In this document: positions 18,677-27,681 of the stretch, piece after piece
How positions within the stretch are numbered: position 1 is the stretch's first letter
Layout of the letters: every line of letters starts with the position of its first letter
Origin: JALYGY01 sp963800975
GTDB lineage: Bacteria > Actinomycetota > Rubrobacteria > Rubrobacterales > Rubrobacteraceae
Reading direction: 5' to 3'
Assembly (NCBI GenBank): GCA_963800975.1
Contig: CAWDDB010000005.1
Location: 1-64,000, forward strand
DNA: 64,000 nucleotides
Made by a program: the position numbers and the translations under genes
Notes under the pieces: model-generated
What the model saw: only the letters and a program-made list of their open reading frames with translations
Told to the model about the DNA's origin: nothing
Database searches by the model: none

Positions 18677-19567
18677 TCACGTCCGTAGAGAGATTTGCGT
18701 CAGGTCCTCCAGCAGCTTCACCGCGAAGAGCTGATGACCACTATCACCATACTGGGCCAGCGCCCGGCGGTGGATCTGCTCCACCAGGGCGGAGACTTCC
18801 AGGGGAACGCCATTTTCGCGACCGAGCTCCACCGCCAGACCAAGGTCCTTGCAGACCAGTGGTAGCCGGAAGTACTCGAGGTAATCGCCCTCGAAGACCC
18901 TCGGCGCGTCGCGTTCGAGGAAACGGCTGCTTGCCCCGCTTCCGACGAGCAAGCGGTGCAACACGTCGAGATCGACGCCGGCTTTGGCCCCCAGGGTGAG
19001 AACCTCCGCGCCCGCCGCCACGTGGATGAGAAATAGTAGGTTGACGCAGAGCTTGACCGTGTAGCCGGTGCCCTGCCCTCCGACGTGGAAGATCCGGTCG
19101 GGGTCTCCCACAGCCTTCAAAATCTCAAGGTGTCTTTCGAAAGCTTCTCTCTCGCCGCCAACGAAGATCTGCAGGGTGCCTTCCTGTGCTCCCGAGACCC
19201 CTCCGGTGACGGGCGCGTCGAGCATCGCGAGGCGTGTCGAAGCGGCCGCGTCGATGACCCGCCGGGCGGTGGCGGCGTTGCTGGTGCTCATGTCGATCCA
19301 GGCGCTGCCGGGACGTATGGTCGTGAGCACTCCCTCGGTACCAAGCATCGCCGCTTCGATCTGCGGAGGACCGGGCAGCACGGTTACGAGCACGTCTGCC
19401 CCCTCCGCGGCTTCGGCAGGAGACCGCGCGGGGGTCGCGCCTTTGCGAGAGAGCTCCCCTACTTTTTCATTATCTATGTCGTAAGCACTGACTGGAAACC
19501 CGGCAGACAGGATATGGGTGGCCATGGGAGTCCCCATTCGCCCCAGCCCGACAAAACCGACGCGCAT
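18677..19567 (-). CDS. 3-hydroxyisobutyrate dehydrogenase family oxidoreductase
   Basis: 296 residues; ATG at 19565-19567. The Rossmann dinucleotide site VGFVGLGRMGTPMATHIL is at the N terminus, the substrate loop DAPVTGGVSGAQEGTLQIFV is around residue 118, and the catalytic lysine lies in GYTVKLCVNLL. The family oxidises 3-hydroxyacids or reduces semialdehydes (3-hydroxyisobutyrate, tartronate semialdehyde, gamma-hydroxybutyrate). It lies 66 bp downstream of the hydantoinase B gene in the same direction, so it probably belongs to that operon and handles a later intermediate. Confidence 0.88.
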   Translation of the reverse strand: MRVGFVGLGRMGTPMATHILSAGFPVSAYDIDNEKVGELSRKGATPARSPAEAAEGADVLVTVLPGPPQIEAAMLGTEGVLTTIRPGSAWIDMSTSNAATARRVIDAAASTRLAMLDAPVTGGVSGAQEGTLQIFVGGEREAFERHLEILKAVGDPDRIFHVGGQGTGYTVKLCVNLLFLIHVAAGAEVLTLGAKAGVDLDVLHRLLVGSGASSRFLERDAPRVFEGDYLEYFRLPLVCKDLGLAVELGRENGVPLEVSALVEQIHRRALAQYGDSGHQLFAVKLLEDLTQISLRT

Positions 19568-19633
19568 CAAGACCGTGCGCCCCGAAGCTCCCCAAAACCG
19601 CCCGCGACCGCGTCCATTGTCACGTCCGCTCCT

Positions 19634-21379
19634 CTATCTCGTTTGTTCCTGGGAGGATGCTTGCCTACCGGACCCAGTCCCACGCAGGTCAGCGGTCTCT
19701 TCCTCGTCCACGACGTAGTTCCCGCGACGGTCGCGCGTCAGGACCACGTTGTAGGCCTCGCGGGCCCGCTCGGCCGAGACGAGGCCGTCCTCGACGTCGC
19801 GGCGGACCAGGTCGGGATCCCGCTCGCTAGCGTCGCCGAAACCTCCGCCGCCCGGCAGGTCAAGCAGGATCCGCTCCCCGGCAGGGATGCGCTGCTGGCG
19901 TTTGGGATGAAGGGCGTCGCCGTCGGCGATGCGCACGGCACCAGGACCTCCAGGAGAGCCGCCGCGCATCCCCTGCGCGGGGAACCGGGTGCGGTCGTAC
20001 ATCGCAGAGAGGATCCAGGGCGAGTCGCTGCGGACGCCGAGCTCCATGCTCTGGCCGAAGCCGCCGCGGTGGCGGCCGGCGCCCTCGGAGTCCGGGCGCA
20101 GCTCGCGCCTGTGCATTACGACGGGAGAGATGCTCTCTATAACCTCGGCCGGCACGCCGCGTATGCCGCTCGGGAACGCCGTCGCAGAGAGGCCGTCGCT
20201 CTCGGGGCGGGCGCCCATCCCGCCGCCAGAGAAAAACACGTAGGTGAACTGCTCGCCGTCCGGCCTCTGGCCCGTGATCTGGGTGTTCCAGAGGTTGGCA
20301 GCCCCCTCGGCCAGCACCCGGTCCGGCACTACCTGAGCCAGCGCGCCGTGGATCAGCCCGGGGAGGAAGTGGCCGATGATGTGTCGCCCGCCTACCGGCG
20401 CCGGATGCACGGCGTTCAGGATGCTGCCCTCGGGCGCCGTGACGTGGATGGGCTGGAAGGAGCCGTCGTTGTTGGGCACGTCGGGGCTTATGGCGCACTT
20501 GATCCCGAAGGTCGTGTAGGCAGCCGTGTAGTTGAGGACGACGTTGATCCCCCTCTCACTCTGGGGTGAGGAGCCCTCGTAGTCCACGGTCAGCTCGTCA
20601 CCCTCGACGCGCACCGCGACGGCCAGCTTTATCGGCTCGTCGAAGCCGTCGGTCGAGGTCTCGTGCTCGTAGACGCCGTCGGGCAACTCGGAGATCGCCT
20701 CCCGCATCGCCGCCTCCGAGCGGGAGCAGACCTCGTCGGAGAGCGCTTCTACGTCCGGGAGATCGAACTCCTCCATCATCTCCAGCAGGCGCGCCCCGCC
20801 GACGTCGTTGCTGCCGGCCTGGGCGTAGAGGTCGCCGACGACCTCGAAGGGCGTCCTCACGTTGGCCCGCACGATGCGCAAGAGCTCCTCGTTCGGCTCC
20901 CCGCCGATGAATAGGCGGGTTATCGGAACGAAGAGCCCTTCCTCGTAGACCTGCCGCCCATCAGCCCCGAAGCCCCGCCCCCCGAGGTCGAGGGCGTGGC
21001 AAGTGTTGCCGAAGAAGGCGACGAGATCTCCTTCGCGGAAGATGGGCGTCATCACGGTGAAGTCGTTGAGGTGGCCCGAGGTCTGCCACGGGTGGTTCGT
21101 GATCATCACGTCGCCCGGCCGCAAGGTGTCGGCCGGCATCTCCCGCAAGAAGTGGTGCATGCAGGTCGCCATGGCGTTGACGTGACCCGGGGTGCCCGTC
21201 ACCGCCTGGGCGACCATGCGGCCCCGGCGGTCGAAGAGCCCGGCCGAGAGGTCGCCCGCCTCGCGCACCACGCTCGTGAAGGAGGTGCGCATCAGGGCGC
21301 GGGCCTGCTCCTCGACGACCGAGACCAGGCGGTTCCAGAGGACCTCGAGCAGGATCGGATCGAGGTTTCCCTGTGCCAT
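19634..21379 (-). CDS. hyuB: hydantoinase/oxoprolinase B subunit (HyuB)
   Basis: 581 residues, full family length. ATG 21377-21379 lies 2 bp after the hyuA stop, with GAGGTGG as the binding site inside hyuA, so translation is coupled. Diagnostic stretches are SVVREAGDLSAGLFDRRGRM, DVMITNHPWQTSGHLNDF, LGGRGFGADGRQVYEEGLFV and PEGSILNAVHPAPVGGRHII. With HyuA it forms an ATP-dependent hydrolase (or carboxylase) for cyclic amides such as 5-oxoproline, N-methylhydantoin or related lactams. The precise substrate cannot be read from the sequence. Confidence 0.92.
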   Translation of the reverse strand: MAQGNLDPILLEVLWNRLVSVVEEQARALMRTSFTSVVREAGDLSAGLFDRRGRMVAQAVTGTPGHVNAMATCMHHFLREMPADTLRPGDVMITNHPWQTSGHLNDFTVMTPIFREGDLVAFFGNTCHALDLGGRGFGADGRQVYEEGLFVPITRLFIGGEPNEELLRIVRANVRTPFEVVGDLYAQAGSNDVGGARLLEMMEEFDLPDVEALSDEVCSRSEAAMREAISELPDGVYEHETSTDGFDEPIKLAVAVRVEGDELTVDYEGSSPQSERGINVVLNYTAAYTTFGIKCAISPDVPNNDGSFQPIHVTAPEGSILNAVHPAPVGGRHIIGHFLPGLIHGALAQVVPDRVLAEGAANLWNTQITGQRPDGEQFTYVFFSGGGMGARPESDGLSATAFPSGIRGVPAEVIESISPVVMHRRELRPDSEGAGRHRGGFGQSMELGVRSDSPWILSAMYDRTRFPAQGMRGGSPGGPGAVRIADGDALHPKRQQRIPAGERILLDLPGGGGFGDASERDPDLVRRDVEDGLVSAERAREAYNVVLTRDRRGNYVVDEEETADLRGTGSGRQASSQEQTR

Positions 21380-21381
21380 GC

Positions 21382-23469
21382 CTACCACCTCACGATCAGG
21401 TTGCGGGCCGCGTCTATCTCGACCTCGGCCTCTGGACCAAGAACAACGGTGGACTCCCTTTCTTCCACCACGGCCGGTCCCTCGAAAGCGGCACCAGGAT
21501 CCAGGCGGTAGCGATCGTAGACCGGTACGCTCCGGAAGCCCTCGTGCTCGGGCAGGTATATCTCTCTCTCGCTCTTGCGCGCCTCGGAGAGCGCACGCGG
21601 ACTGCCCTCGCGCGGTTGGAGCTGGATCCGAGGCCGCGGCGAGGCGACCTCGAGGCGCCAGGTGAGCGTCTCAAGCGACACGTCGGGCCCTTCCCGGCCG
21701 TAGAGTCGCCTGTACTCCTCGCGGTAGCCGTCCGAGATGGCGTCCACGTCTTCGGGACCGAGGTCCCCCTCCGGTAGCTTCACCGCGACCTCGTGCCCCT
21801 GACCCACGTAGCGCATCTCGCCCAGGCGGCGAACCTGGATGTCCTCCTCCGCCACCCCGGAGGCCCGCAGGAGCTCCCGCCCTTCTTGCTCCATCTCCTC
21901 GAGCGCCGCGTTTACCTCGGACCAGTCGAGGCCGTCCAGGCGACCGTAGAGGCTGCGCTTGAGATCGAACGCCAACGGGGCGCACAGGAAACCGAAGGCC
22001 GAAGTCGCGCCCGCGCCGAGCGGCGCGACAAACCCGGGGACGCCGAGGGCGCGGGCGACCCGGTAGGCGTGCCCCGGCCCGGCCCCGCCGAAGGCGAACA
22101 GCGGATGTTTCCGCGGATCTTTGCCGCGCTCGACGGCGTGGACGCGCGCCGCGTTTGCCATGTTCTCGTTGACGACCTGGTGGATGCCCCACGCGGCCTC
22201 CACGGTGTCAAGGTCGAGCGGACGCGCGACCTTCTCTATCGCCCTCGAAGCTCCTTCGCGATCCAGCTCCATCCGCCCGCCGAGGAAGTAGGCGGGATCC
22301 AGGTACCCCAGGATCAGGTCGGCGTCGGTCACGGTCGGTTCATCACCCCCGAGGCCGTAGCAGGCCGGTCCCGGATCGGCGCCTGCGCTTTCGGGTCCGA
22401 CCTTGAGCAGGCCGAGCGCGTCGACGTGGGCGATGCTGCCACCGCCGGCGCCGATCTCGATCATCTCTATCACCGACGTCTTCACCGGAAAGCCGGAGCC
22501 CTTCTTGAACCGGTAGACCCGGGCGATCTCGAACTCGTTGCTGGTCAGCGGCTCTCCACCTTCGACTACGCAGGCTTTGGCGGTGGTTCCGCCCATGTCG
22601 AAGGAGAGGACTTCGGGAAAACCGGACTCCTGACCGTAGAAGGCCGCGGCCAGGGCGCCCGCGGCGGGGCCCGACTCCAGCAGGCGGATCGGAAACCGGC
22701 ACGCCGTCTCAAAGCTCGCCGTGCCGCCGTTGGAGAGCATGACGTAGAGCGAGCCTTCTACCCCGAGCTTTCGCAGCCGTTCCTCGAGCTTGTGCAGGTA
22801 GCGTTCGACCAGCGGACGGACGTAGACGTTGCAGATGGTGGTCGAGGTCCGCTCGTACTCCCGGATCTCCGGCGCCACCTCCGACGAGAGCGAGACCACC
22901 ACCTCAGGCGCCTCCTCGGCCAGGATCTCGGCGACCCTCCTTTCGTGGGCCGGGTTGCGGAAACCGTGCAGTAAGCTGACCGCCACCGCCCCGACCTGGC
23001 CCTCCCCGAGCTCAGCCGCTAATGATCGCACCTGCTCCTCGTCCAGCTCCCGCAGCACCGAGCCGTCGTCGAGGATACGCTCGCGCACGCCGTAGCGCAG
23101 GCTGCGCGGAACGAGCGGTTCGGGCTTCTCGATAAAGATGTCGTACATGTCGTAGCGGTGCTCGGTCCCGATGGCGACCGCGTCGCGGAAGCCCTCTGTC
23201 GTGAGCAGGGCCGTCACGGCACCCCGGCGTTCGATCAGGGCGTTAGTTACCAACGTCGTCCCGTGGACGACGGTACCCAGCCGGTCGCCCTCGACATCTT
23301 CTCGCTCGAGCAGCTCGAGCAGGCCGTCCTCGACGGCCTGCGACGGATCCTCCGGGGTGGTCAGCGTCTTGCCGACCGCCCGTTCGCCGGTCTCGTCGTC
23401 GATGAGAACGAGGTCCGTGAACGTCCCGCCGATGTCGATGCCTACGCGGTAGCGTCTGTGCGAGCTCAA
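21382..23469 (-). CDS. hyuA: hydantoinase/oxoprolinase A subunit (HyuA)
   Basis: 695 residues. TTG start at 23467-23469 behind GGAGGTG, first gene of the operon. The actin-like ATPase fold is evident: phosphate-1 loop RVGIDIGGTFTDLVLIDDET, the VVHGTTLVTNALIERRGAVT segment, and the second phosphate loop VLSFDMGGTTAKACVVEGGE. The GAGGGSIAHVDALGLLKVGP stretch and HPLFAFGGAGPGHAYRVARA are typical of HyuA. It provides ATP activation of the amide carbonyl for the HyuB partner. The promoter region contains the 18-bp operator at 23744-23761, shared with the divergent epimerase gene. Confidence 0.92.
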   Translation of the reverse strand: MSSHRRYRVGIDIGGTFTDLVLIDDETGERAVGKTLTTPEDPSQAVEDGLLELLEREDVEGDRLGTVVHGTTLVTNALIERRGAVTALLTTEGFRDAVAIGTEHRYDMYDIFIEKPEPLVPRSLRYGVRERILDDGSVLRELDEEQVRSLAAELGEGQVGAVAVSLLHGFRNPAHERRVAEILAEEAPEVVVSLSSEVAPEIREYERTSTTICNVYVRPLVERYLHKLEERLRKLGVEGSLYVMLSNGGTASFETACRFPIRLLESGPAAGALAAAFYGQESGFPEVLSFDMGGTTAKACVVEGGEPLTSNEFEIARVYRFKKGSGFPVKTSVIEMIEIGAGGGSIAHVDALGLLKVGPESAGADPGPACYGLGGDEPTVTDADLILGYLDPAYFLGGRMELDREGASRAIEKVARPLDLDTVEAAWGIHQVVNENMANAARVHAVERGKDPRKHPLFAFGGAGPGHAYRVARALGVPGFVAPLGAGATSAFGFLCAPLAFDLKRSLYGRLDGLDWSEVNAALEEMEQEGRELLRASGVAEEDIQVRRLGEMRYVGQGHEVAVKLPEGDLGPEDVDAISDGYREEYRRLYGREGPDVSLETLTWRLEVASPRPRIQLQPREGSPRALSEARKSEREIYLPEHEGFRSVPVYDRYRLDPGAAFEGPAVVEERESTVVLGPEAEVEIDAARNLIVRW

Positions 23470-23795
23470 TCGTCACACCTCCGTTCTCTTCACAGGGCTT
23501 CGTCAGGCCAGAGAACAAGGTTACGCCCACGCGGCACCGCGCACAAACCCTCGCGCAACGCGAGACGCGCGTCGGTTGACCCGGCCGCAAGCCGACACGC
23601 CACGCTCGGTCCTCCGGGTGCGCCCGCAACCTGCCCGTACTCGTCTAACCTTCTCGCAGGCGCGTTACCGGACGGGCCGCACTCGCCCAGCACGCCTACC
23701 TCCAAGTCATGCCCTCAGTCGCGTCGTATCCTTTCGGGATTTATTGTATATTATATTTAAAGTTATGCAGAGGGCACCGTAGCGAGGTAAGGGCA
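23470..23795. other. divergent promoter region hyuA/epimerase
   Basis: 326 bp between divergent genes. The only AT-rich patch is the operator-like sequence at 23744-23761, about 275 bp from hyuA and 35 bp from the epimerase start. Confidence 0.6.
23744..23761 (+). promoter_or_regulatory. putative GntR operator, copy 1
   Basis: TTGTATATTATATTTAAA. Its reverse complement is identical over all 18 bases to 26606-26623 in the next divergent promoter. Such AT-rich sequence is very rare in this window, so the exact match implies a shared regulator or core promoter. The GntR/FCD gene at 24986 is the obvious candidate. Confidence 0.65.
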
Positions 23796-24902
23796 GTGAA
23801 GATAAGATCGGTCGAGGCCATCCCGCTCGACGTCCGGTTCAAAGAGACCTTCAGTTTCGGATCCACGGACCGCAAACGATCGCCGAACGTGATCGTCAGG
23901 ATGAGCACAGACGAGGGAATCGTGGGATACGGGGAGGCGTGCCCGATGCCCGCCTTCACCGGCGAGACCCAGGAGTCCGTGGTTGCGACCATCGAAGGTC
24001 GGCTCGAGGACTTGCTCGTGGGGCGGGATCCACTGCAGCACGAACCGATCGTAAGGGATCTTGATAACGTGCTCTTTCGCTCCCCTTTCACGCTCGCCGC
24101 GATAGACGTGGCGCTTTGGGACATCGCGGGGAAAGCCCTGGGCGTGCCCGTGTCGGTTCTGCTTGGAGGGCGTTTTCGGGAAAGCGTGGAGCAGCACGGA
24201 TCGGTCGGTCTGGGTACCGCCGAGTCGATGAGCAACACCGCTCTCGAGCAGGTGGAGCAAGGCTACTCGACCCTCAAGCTTTACGCCGGGCGCGACGCCC
24301 TCCGGGACGACCTGGGGCGTCTCGAGTCGGTAAGGCAGGCGGTTGGGCAGGACGTCGCTTTCATCCTGGACGTCAACGGCAGGTGGGACGTCGCCACGTG
24401 CCTCAAGGCCATACCGGTCCTCGAAGAGTTGGGCGTCACGTTGCTGGAGCAACCCGTAGCCGCGTGGGACGATCGGGGTCAGGCCGAGGTCGTCAGCCTG
24501 AGCACCATCGAGATCATGGCCGACGAGGCCGTCTTCGGCCCGACCGACGTCGCCCGGATCGGACGAGAGCGGACCGCTCGGGTGATCAACCTCGGCCTGT
24601 CGAAGTTGGGCGGGCTCCTGCGCGCCCGGGAGTGCGCGACCGTCGCCCTCAGCTCCGGCATCAAGATGGCCGTCGGAAGCGTCCTCGAGCTGGGCGTCGC
24701 GTCCGCCGCCGGACTGCACCTCTCCGCGTCGTTGCCTGAGTTGGCCGCCCCGAGCTACCTGATGGGGCCCTTGAAGTACGAGCGCCAGATCACGACCGTT
24801 CCGCTTGAGGTCCGGGGCGGAGAGATGGAGGTGCCCTCCAGCCCGGGGCTCGGGATAGAGGTGGACGAAGAGTTCCTCGATGCGGCCGTCCCACGGCGCT
24901 AG
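23796..24902 (+). CDS. mandelate racemase/muconate lactonizing family epimerase
   Basis: 368 residues, full family length; GTG 23796-23798 behind GAGGTAAGG. The N-terminal capping domain (VKIRSVEAIPLDVRFKETFS) is followed by the TIM barrel. Metal ligands are D in FILDVNGRW, E in LLEQPVAAWDD and D in IMADEAVFG. The catalytic lysine of the last half is in NLGLSKLGG. At the KxK site the sequence is YSTLKLYAG, so the first lysine is replaced by threonine while the second remains. Relatives include dipeptide epimerases, N-acylamino-acid racemases and proline-betaine epimerase. In this island it probably epimerises the substrate or its opened product. Confidence 0.87.
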   Translation: MKIRSVEAIPLDVRFKETFSFGSTDRKRSPNVIVRMSTDEGIVGYGEACPMPAFTGETQESVVATIEGRLEDLLVGRDPLQHEPIVRDLDNVLFRSPFTLAAIDVALWDIAGKALGVPVSVLLGGRFRESVEQHGSVGLGTAESMSNTALEQVEQGYSTLKLYAGRDALRDDLGRLESVRQAVGQDVAFILDVNGRWDVATCLKAIPVLEELGVTLLEQPVAAWDDRGQAEVVSLSTIEIMADEAVFGPTDVARIGRERTARVINLGLSKLGGLLRARECATVALSSGIKMAVGSVLELGVASAAGLHLSASLPELAAPSYLMGPLKYERQITTVPLEVRGGEMEVPSSPGLGIEVDEEFLDAAVPRR

Positions 24903-24985
24903 GCGAGCTTGCCTGACATGCGCCGGCGAAAGCGTGACGAAGTCAGATCAACTGTAATATTGGGATAGAGGAGAGGGAGCTAAAC

Positions 24986-25678
24986 TTGAGCGCACCCAAT
25001 CGGCACCGGACCGCCCAGGACATGGTGGCCGAGGGTCTGCGTCGGGACATCCTGAGCGGGGCGCTCGAGAGCGGCCAACCGCTGAGGCAAGAGCAGATCG
25101 CCAGGGATTTCGACGTGAGCGCGGTGCCCGTCCGTGAGGCGCTGCGGCAGCTGGCGGGTGAGGGCCTCGTCACCCTTTCACCGAACCGTGGGGCCAGGGT
25201 GTCGGAGGTATCCTACGAGGAGGCCAAGGAGATAACCGAGATTCGCGTCGCCCTCGAGTCCTTGGCCCTCAAGCTCTCGGTGCCGAATCTGACGGAGGAT
25301 GACTTTCGGCAGGCGGAGGAGATCCTCGACCTCTGGGACGCCGAGGATGACCCTGCGACCTTCGCGGCCCTTAACTGGCGCTTTCATACGGCGCTCTACG
25401 AGCCCGCCCGTCAACCGCGTCTCATGAGCATGATCGGGTCGCTGCACGCCTCCTTCGACCTTTACGCGGGAAGGTACTCAGCGGCGTGGATGAGCCTGAA
25501 GGTCCCGGCCCAACAGCAACACCGGCAGATCGTCGAGGCGTGCAGGCGCGGGGACGCGAGGGCAGCAGCAAAGACGCTGGAACGCAACATCCGCGATGGG
25601 TTCCTGGAGATAGCCAAGCACATGCACCAGCAAGGTTTGGGAAACGCGGACGAACGTCGTAACGGCAAGAACGGGTGA
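24986..25678 (+). CDS. GntR family regulator with FCD ligand domain
   Basis: 230 residues; TTG start 24986-24988 behind GAGGAGAGGGAG. The winged-helix DNA-binding domain (about 10-75) has VAEGLRRDILSGALESGQPL, REALRQLAGEGLV and NRGARVSEVS. The C-terminal FCD domain (about 85-215) has RVALESLALKLSVPNL and the metal/ligand-site histidines in FHTALYEPA and QQQHRQIVEACRRGD. FCD regulators usually repress catabolic genes until a small acid is bound. It is downstream of the epimerase gene and probably controls both divergent promoters that carry the 18-bp site. Confidence 0.9.
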   Translation: MSAPNRHRTAQDMVAEGLRRDILSGALESGQPLRQEQIARDFDVSAVPVREALRQLAGEGLVTLSPNRGARVSEVSYEEAKEITEIRVALESLALKLSVPNLTEDDFRQAEEILDLWDAEDDPATFAALNWRFHTALYEPARQPRLMSMIGSLHASFDLYAGRYSAAWMSLKVPAQQQHRQIVEACRRGDARAAAKTLERNIRDGFLEIAKHMHQQGLGNADERRNGKNG

Positions 25679-25713
25679 AGTTGCCCGAGCGCGTTTTCTC
25701 GGCCGGCTCGTCC

Positions 25714-26517
25714 TCACTCCATCAGATCGAAGTCCATGCGATAGCGGTCGGCGTTGAAGACGCCGGCCGCCTTCGCGCCGTCGACGGCCAGGCCAACGCC
25801 GTTGACGTAGCTATTGCCCGGCGAGACGAGGAAAAGGCCAGCGCGTGCGACCTCTTCGGGGGAAGCCATCCGCGGGGTCGGGCTGTTCGCCAGCACGCGA
25901 CGCAGGCCCTCCTCTCCGTCTGACCCGATGATGCCCTGGATCATGGGGGTCTCTATCGCGCCCGGGCAGAGCGCGTTCGTGCGGATCTTCCTGTCCGCGT
26001 AGGTCACGGCGAGCGACTTGGTCAGCCCCATCACGGCGTGCTTGGTGGCCGAGTAGAGCGGGTCGCCGGGGCGCCCAACCAGGCCGCCGTTAGACGACAT
26101 GTTCAGGATGGCCCCACCGTCAGGGTTCTCCAGCAGGTGCGGTATGGCATGCTTGCATCCCAGAAAGACGCCCTTGAAGTTGATGGCGACGATCCGATCG
26201 AAGTCCTCCTCGGAGGTGTCGGGGATCGGCTTCGTCATAGACACGCCCGCGTTGTTGAAGACGATGTCCAGCTTGCCGTGCCGCTCGACCGCGCCGTCCA
26301 CGAGCCGCCGCACGTCCGCGTCTGAGGTTACGTCCGTGCGTAAGAACTCCGCCTCGCCGCCTTCCGCCCCTATCTCCTGCGCGGCTCGCCGTCCGACCTC
26401 CTCGTTCACGTCCCCCAGGTAGAGCCTCGCGCCCTCCTGGGAGAAGAGACGCGCCGTCGCCAGCCCGATGCCGGAGGCCGCGCCCGTGATCACCGCCACC
26501 CTGCCCTCTAGCAGCAT
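25714..26517 (-). CDS. short-chain dehydrogenase/reductase
   Basis: 267 residues; ATG 26515-26517 behind GTGAGAGG. A classical SDR: nucleotide motif VAVITGAASGIGLATARLF, DVT at the adenine pocket, NNAG in VFNNAGVSM, catalytic Ser in NMSSNGG and the YxxxK motif YSATKHAV. The C-terminal GVGLAVDGAKAAGVF is typical. It oxidises or reduces a hydroxyl group with NAD(P). Divergent from the proline dehydrogenase across the second 18-bp site and convergent with the GntR gene, so probably part of the same regulon. Confidence 0.9.
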   Translation of the reverse strand: MLLEGRVAVITGAASGIGLATARLFSQEGARLYLGDVNEEVGRRAAQEIGAEGGEAEFLRTDVTSDADVRRLVDGAVERHGKLDIVFNNAGVSMTKPIPDTSEEDFDRIVAINFKGVFLGCKHAIPHLLENPDGGAILNMSSNGGLVGRPGDPLYSATKHAVMGLTKSLAVTYADRKIRTNALCPGAIETPMIQGIIGSDGEEGLRRVLANSPTPRMASPEEVARAGLFLVSPGNSYVNGVGLAVDGAKAAGVFNADRYRMDFDLME

Positions 26518-26605
26518 GTGCCTCTCACCTGCTTCCCTCACTTTTCTGGTCGAAGTCCAGGTACCAAAACCTTGCGTCCAGTCGTATTACCCTCTTCACG
26601 GCTGT

Positions 26606-26623
26606 TTTAAATATAATATACAA
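26606..26623 (-). promoter_or_regulatory. putative GntR operator, copy 2
   Basis: TTTAAATATAATATACAA, the exact reverse complement of the sequence at 23744-23761. It sits in the divergent promoter between the SDR gene (start 26517) and the proline dehydrogenase gene (start 26666), about 43 bp before the latter, the same distance class as copy 1 before the epimerase gene. Confidence 0.65.
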
Positions 26624-26665
26624 TGTTGCGACACGGTGGTAGGCGAGGGAAGGGGTCGAGCGTAC

Positions 26666-27610
26666 GTGGGGATACTGGACAAGGCCATAGCCAACTCCGT
26701 GCCATACATGCCGAAGCCTTTCGTCCAGAGGATCTCGCGCCGGTACTCGGCGGGAGACGAAGCCTCGGACGCCGTCCGCGTGGCTCGAGCCCTCGGCGCT
26801 CAGGGGTGCCTGACGACGGTGGGCGTGCTCGGCGAGTTCGCCCCAACCGAGCGGTACACGAGGGAGAGGTTAAGCGACTACAAGCGGGTCGTGGACGCCA
26901 TGGAGGACCTGCGGGACCCGAACCTCGACTACCACGTGGCGTTAAAGCTAACGGACCTCGGGCTCACGCTAGACGAAGACTTGTGCCGGAGGAACCTCGA
27001 AGAGATCCTCCTCTACGCCAAGGCTCGGGGACGCTGTGTCGAGGTGGACATGGAAGAGGCGCCTTACGTCTCCGCCACCATAGACATGACGCTCGAGATG
27101 TACGAGCGTCACGGGGACACGGGGGCGGTCGTGCAGGCCTACCTCAGGCGCACCCTCGGCGACCTGGGCCGCCTCGTCGACGCCGGGATCCCGGTTCGGT
27201 TGGTCAAGGGGGTCTACGTGGAGCCGGTGGAGGTGGCCTACCAGGACTTCGACGTTGTACGTCAGAACTACGCGTTCTTGCTCGAAGAGCTACTCCGGGG
27301 CGGGGTCCACACCAGGATAGCGACCCACGACGAGTACCTGATCTGGCACGCCCTGCGCCTTATCCACCAGCTCGGTCTCGCCAGGGACCGATACGAGTTC
27401 CAGATGATCATGGGGGTGCAGGAGGAGCTACGGAATACTCTGGTCGAGGCGGGCCACCCGGTGAGGGTTACCGTGTTGTTCGGTAAAGACTCGTACGCAT
27501 ACTCGCTTCGCAGGCTCAAGGAGAACCCCAGGATCGCGGGTTACGTGACAAGGGACGTGCTCGACGATGTGATGGGATATGTCCGGCAGAGAACGGCTCT
27601 CGGCGGATAG
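26666..27610 (+). CDS. proline dehydrogenase family flavoenzyme
   Basis: 314 residues; GTG 26666-26668 preceded by a GA-rich GAGGGAAGGGG. TIM-barrel proline dehydrogenase signatures: YHVALKLTDLGLTLDEDLCR, VEVDMEEAPYVSATIDMTLE, VVQAYLRRTLGDL and the FAD/substrate motifs IPVRLVKGVYVEP and FQMIMGV with the following loop. It should oxidise proline or a close imino acid to the pyrroline with FAD. No P5C dehydrogenase is nearby. In this regulon it suggests that the degraded compound yields proline or an analogue. Confidence 0.9.
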   Translation: MGILDKAIANSVPYMPKPFVQRISRRYSAGDEASDAVRVARALGAQGCLTTVGVLGEFAPTERYTRERLSDYKRVVDAMEDLRDPNLDYHVALKLTDLGLTLDEDLCRRNLEEILLYAKARGRCVEVDMEEAPYVSATIDMTLEMYERHGDTGAVVQAYLRRTLGDLGRLVDAGIPVRLVKGVYVEPVEVAYQDFDVVRQNYAFLLEELLRGGVHTRIATHDEYLIWHALRLIHQLGLARDRYEFQMIMGVQEELRNTLVEAGHPVRVTVLFGKDSYAYSLRRLKENPRIAGYVTRDVLDDVMGYVRQRTALGG

Positions 27611-27681
27611 TTACGCAAAGAGTTGTCGTATTGCTTGGATCGAAGCGGCCCTCGGCAGCGAGCTGCGCACCTCCGCAGCTC

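Noticed and set aside
19085..20569. 494-codon plus-strand frame opposite HyuB
   Set aside because: Antisense artefact of GC-rich codon use; HyuB is clearly the real gene.
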